Assembly: GCF_014836635.1 (NCBI RefSeq)
Contig: NZ_JACSQL010000003.1
Span: 310,001 to 374,000 of the forward strand
Source: Paenibacillus gallinarum
Lineage (GTDB): Bacteria; Bacillota; Bacilli; Paenibacillales; Paenibacillaceae
Direction: 5' to 3'
DNA: 64,000 nucleotides
Positions 61,244 through 64,000 of the stretch are shown piece after piece. Under the pieces are notes generated by a model. That model had not been told where the DNA came from. It searched no databases and saw only the letters and a list, made by a program, of their open reading frames with translations. Every line of letters starts with the position of its first letter. Positions within the stretch are counted from its first letter, which is position 1. A program made the position numbers and the translations under genes.

Positions 61244-61268
61244 AGTCGCCATCTAGGCGACTTTTTTA
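61244..61268 (+). terminator. Rho-independent terminator
   Basis: AGTCGCC and GGCGACT with loop ATCTA, then TTTTTT. Confidence 0.9.
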
Positions 61269-61405
61269 GTACCTATACAGCAGCTTTAAGTTAACGTATA
61301 CAGTTATGAGTTTCAACTTATTTAGAAGTAAAGCTTAATAACCACGGGCGATGTGTCGATATATAAATAATACTAACTTAATAGAGTGTACATAGGAGGA
61401 AGAAA

Positions 61406-62860
61406 ATGCAGTTTACAGACTTAGGAAAACAATTTATTAATGGGGTATGGAGAGATGGTAAGAGTGAAAAGACGTTACCTGATATCAATCCATATAATGA
61501 TGAGGTTATTACTACGTTCCATATAGCAAATGTCGCTGATATTGATGATGCATATCAAGCAGCACACCAAGCAAAACTCGAATGGGATAAGGTTAACGCA
61601 TACAAAAAAAGAGATATTATAGAAAAAGCAGTTACATACATAGAAGCAAATGAAGAAGAGATTACATCCCTGATCATTCAAGAACTGGGTGGAACGCGGA
61701 TGAAAGCAGCTTTTGAGATTGGCCTAGTGAAAAATATGATTAAAGAAGCAGCTACATTCCCGATTCGTATGGAAGGCAAGATTTTACCTTCTACGGAAGA
61801 TGGTAAGGAAAACAGATTGTATAGAAGCCCAGCAGGTGTGGTAGGAGTAATTAGTCCATTTAACTTCCCTTTCTTCTTGTCCATGAAATCCGTAGCACCC
61901 GCACTCGGTGCCGGTAATGGCGTAGTATTGAAACCGCATGAGGATACACCAATCACGGGTGGAACTCTAATTGGTAAAATCTTTGAAGAAGCAGGGTTGC
62001 CAAAAGGTCTCTTGAATGTGGTTGTTACCGATATTAAAGAGATTGGCGATGCATTTGTAGAACATCCAATTCCAAGAATTATCTCCTTTACTGGATCGAC
62101 AAAAGTCGGAAGTTATATTGGTCAACTGGCCGTTAAAAACTATAAAAAACCATTGCTTGAACTGGGCGGAAACAGTGCGTTTATTATTATGGAAGATGCA
62201 GATATTGATTATGCAGTACAAGCTGCAACGTTCAGCAGATTCACACATCAAGGCCAAATCTGTATGTGTGCGAACCGAATTGTTGTACAGAACTCCGTTT
62301 ATAAAGAGTTTGTAGCTAAATTCAAAGAAAAAGTCGCTTCGTTAACGACAGGTGATCCGAGTGATCCACAGACGGTAATTGGTCCGGTTATCAATCATCG
62401 TCAAGCAGAGACACTTCAAAAGCTAATAGCAAAAGGTATTGAACAAGGCGCAGAACTTCTCGTAGAAGGAAAAATCACGGGCAGAATGGTAGAGCCGACC
62501 GTTCTCGTTAATGTGAAGACGGATATGGCAGTGGCTCAAGAAGAGTTGTTTGGCCCGGTAGTATGTATTATTCCGTTTGAGACCGAAGAAGAAGGAATTG
62601 CCATAGCAAACGATACACCGTTTGGACTCAGCGGAGCTATTCATACATCCAATGTTGAGCGCGGAGTAGAGATGGCGAAGAAAGTTCACACAGGCATGAT
62701 TCATGTAAATGATATTACGATTAATGACGAGCCGATTGTAGCATTTGGCGGCGAGAAACAATCAGGAATGGGTCGTCTGAATGGACAATGGAGCTTGGAT
62801 GAATTCACTACGATGAAATGGATTTCAGTCAACTACGGACAAAGAAGTTTTCCATATTAA
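61406..62860 (+). CDS. Aldehyde dehydrogenase, vanillin/benzaldehyde dehydrogenase type (YfmT-like)
   Basis: The 484-residue enzyme shows [39 protein letters not shown], the glutamate motif [11 protein letters not shown] and the catalytic cysteine in [14 protein letters not shown]. It resembles Bacillus YfmT, which oxidises aromatic aldehydes such as vanillin. ATG 61406 follows AGGAGG. The YfmS-like chemoreceptor gene starts 17 bases after its stop, the same pairing as in Bacillus subtilis. Confidence 0.9.
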   Translation: MQFTDLGKQFINGVWRDGKSEKTLPDINPYNDEVITTFHIANVADIDDAYQAAHQAKLEWDKVNAYKKRDIIEKAVTYIEANEEEITSLIIQELGGTRMKAAFEIGLVKNMIKEAATFPIRMEGKILPSTEDGKENRLYRSPAGVVGVISPFNFPFFLSMKSVAPALGAGNGVVLKPHEDTPITGGTLIGKIFEEAGLPKGLLNVVVTDIKEIGDAFVEHPIPRIISFTGSTKVGSYIGQLAVKNYKKPLLELGGNSAFIIMEDADIDYAVQAATFSRFTHQGQICMCANRIVVQNSVYKEFVAKFKEKVASLTTGDPSDPQTVIGPVINHRQAETLQKLIAKGIEQGAELLVEGKITGRMVEPTVLVNVKTDMAVAQEELFGPVVCIIPFETEEEGIAIANDTPFGLSGAIHTSNVERGVEMAKKVHTGMIHVNDITINDEPIVAFGGEKQSGMGRLNGQWSLDEFTTMKWISVNYGQRSFPY

Positions 62861-62877
62861 TGGGTGGGGGAGATACC

Positions 62878-63744
62878 ATGAATCAGGCATCAGAAGATCA
62901 CACGCAGCACGAGCTGATTAGAGCTTTTGTAAAGATCGCTCCCTTACTGAAAAGACTAACGAATGATGACATTACGATTGGTATTTATGATACCGAAAAA
63001 CTGATCATTAACATTCCAGGCAATACATTCTCACTGAATGTCACTCCTGGCGACCCTTTGGTAGAAGGGGATATTGTAACAAACGCCATTAGAAATAATA
63101 CCGATCTTTCTGCGGTTGTTCCAAAAGAGCTATTTGGGTTTCCGCTTGCTGCACGTGCGATACCATTGCATGATGAAGAGGGGAACGTCATTGGCGGTAT
63201 TGGGATGGGGACGAGCTTAGAAAAAGCGAATAAGCTGTTTGAAATGGCAGAAAGTTTCTCCGCTATTGTCGAACAGACTACGGCATCTATAGAAGACATC
63301 AGTCAGTCGGTAACCCACCTTAACGATCGGGTAAGCGGCATAACAAGCCAAATGAATGACGTTAGTTCTAGTGCGCAGGAGATTGGTAAGATCTCTAGTG
63401 TGGTTAAGGAGATATCAGATCAGAGTAATATGTTAGGGCTTAATGCAGCTATTGAAGCGGCAAGAGCAGGAGAAGTGGGAAGAGGTTTCTCTGTCGTAGC
63501 CGACGAGATTCGAAAACTGGCGACAAGTTCTAAAGAGAATGTGAATCAGATTAATGGTATCACCAAGAACATTCAAGAACTTCTGATGCTATTAAATCAT
63601 GCTTTTGCGGATGTCCACGCATTAACAGATACGCAGGCTATCACGATTAGAGAATTCTCAGCAACGATTATGGAGATAAGCAACAAAGCCGAGGAACTAG
63701 CACAAGTTGCTCAAGAAACACTTTATACAAAAGAAAACAAATAA
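62878..63744 (+). CDS. Soluble chemoreceptor-like protein (YfmS-like)
   Basis: A 288-residue protein without membrane segments. The N-terminal part (about 1-120) is a small PAS-like or sensor domain ([27 protein letters not shown]). The C-terminal part is the MCP signalling hairpin; the tip reads [37 protein letters not shown]. It is shorter than standard receptors and likely cytoplasmic, binding CheA and CheW. ATG 62878 follows GGGGGAG. Its place next to the aldehyde dehydrogenase suggests sensing of an aromatic compound or redox state. Confidence 0.87.
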   Translation: MNQASEDHTQHELIRAFVKIAPLLKRLTNDDITIGIYDTEKLIINIPGNTFSLNVTPGDPLVEGDIVTNAIRNNTDLSAVVPKELFGFPLAARAIPLHDEEGNVIGGIGMGTSLEKANKLFEMAESFSAIVEQTTASIEDISQSVTHLNDRVSGITSQMNDVSSSAQEIGKISSVVKEISDQSNMLGLNAAIEAARAGEVGRGFSVVADEIRKLATSSKENVNQINGITKNIQELLMLLNHAFADVHALTDTQAITIREFSATIMEISNKAEELAQVAQETLYTKENK

Positions 63745-63796
63745 GTGTTCTTAATACTCTTACATCATGTTATGTAATGGAATAACTATCGAATGA

Positions 63797-63833
63797 AAAG
63801 AGGAAATACAGATTTCTGTATTTCCTCTTTTTT
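63797..63833 (+). terminator. Rho-independent terminator
   Basis: AAAGAGGAAATACAGA and TCTGTATTTCCTCTTT form a perfect 16-bp stem followed by TTT. Confidence 0.9.
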
Positions 63834-63973
63834 ATTTTCACGATGCTTATGAGCTTTGTAGTGTAACCTTCCGAACTATTTTATGTTAGATTAAATGAAC
63901 AATATGTAATTATTAACAAGAGCAAGAATGAGCTAACCTTTAGTATAGGAATAATGTATTTGGAGGCGGGGAT

Positions 63974-64000
63974 ATGGCAATCTTCAAAAGAAATAAACGA
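63974..64000 (+). CDS. Start of an unidentified gene (first nine codons)
   Basis: ATG 63974 lies after a strong TGGAGGCGGGG site and opens MAIFKRNKR, running off the window edge. Too short to identify; the basic start could precede a hydrophobic segment. Confidence 0.55.

Overview
The window looks like chromosomal DNA of a low-GC Gram-positive, spore-forming, polysaccharide-degrading bacterium, most likely Paenibacillus or a close relative. The evidence is strong AGGAGG-type ribosome sites, frequent TTG/GTG starts, dense U-tailed hairpin terminators, a 1478-residue cell-surface xylanase ending in SLH domains, an ABC sugar importer without its own ATPase, nrdI-nrdE-nrdF with NrdR boxes, and gene pairs also found in Bacillus (YfmT/YfmS-like). 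I saw no rRNA, tRNA, CRISPR array, insertion sequence, phage or defence island. All functions are read from sequence without database searches.

Layout. 1-2.8 kb: end of a nickel-pincer cofactor operon (larE-larB-larC1-larC2), with LarC in two reading frames. 2.8-6.4 kb: ArsR-like regulator, zinc-independent MDR oxidoreductase, aldehyde dehydrogenase, acetyltransferase. 6.6-8.3 kb: an uncharacterised pair, a 121-residue protein and an Asp-box (sialidase-fold) protein. 8.5-18.9 kb: a complete beta-mannan locus with LacI regulator, mannosylglucose phosphorylase, cellobiose 2-epimerase, lipoprotein and two permeases, mannooligosaccharide phosphorylase and two secreted GH5 mannanases. 19-21.4 kb: DAO-type oxidoreductase and CDF transporter. 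21.6-26.1 kb: the xylanase. 26.3-34 kb: MFS transporter, cytochrome P450 facing a PadR regulator, pentapeptide-repeat protein, small duplicated protein, AraC regulator facing a PhyH-type dioxygenase and a GH105 hydrolase. 34.3-40.2 kb: glycan cluster (three glycosyltransferases, PIG-L deacetylase, sugar nucleotidyltransferase, UDP-glucose dehydrogenase). 40.4-49.3 kb: secreted stalk-domain protein, MATE efflux pump next to bifunctional glutathione synthetase, MarR regulator with an MFS pump, FAD monooxygenase, small membrane protein. 49.4-52.7 kb: SGNH esterase, GH43 and manganese catalase. 52.9-56.4 kb: class Ib ribonucleotide reductase on the minus strand. 56.5-64 kb: zinc-ribbon protein, GH53 galactanase with AraC regulator, S66 peptidase, VOC protein, YfmT-like dehydrogenase with a soluble YfmS-like chemoreceptor, and the first codons of one more gene.

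How it works together. In the mannan locus, secreted mannanases cut mannan, the ABC system imports the oligosaccharides, and phosphorylases plus the epimerase convert them to mannose-1-phosphate and sugars. Three related operator-like palindromes centred on CG lie just downstream of candidate -10 boxes at the two divergent operons and at the second mannanase; the LacI protein is the natural candidate to bind them. CcpA-type cre-like sites lie before the mannan, xylan, GH105 and galactan genes, suggesting shared catabolite control.

No clearly new system stands out. The best leads are the mannan operator set, the split larC, the 30-bp palindrome between P450 and PadR, the MATE-gshF unit behind a leader terminator, the 9-residue leader ORF before MarR, and the unexplained Asp-box gene pair.
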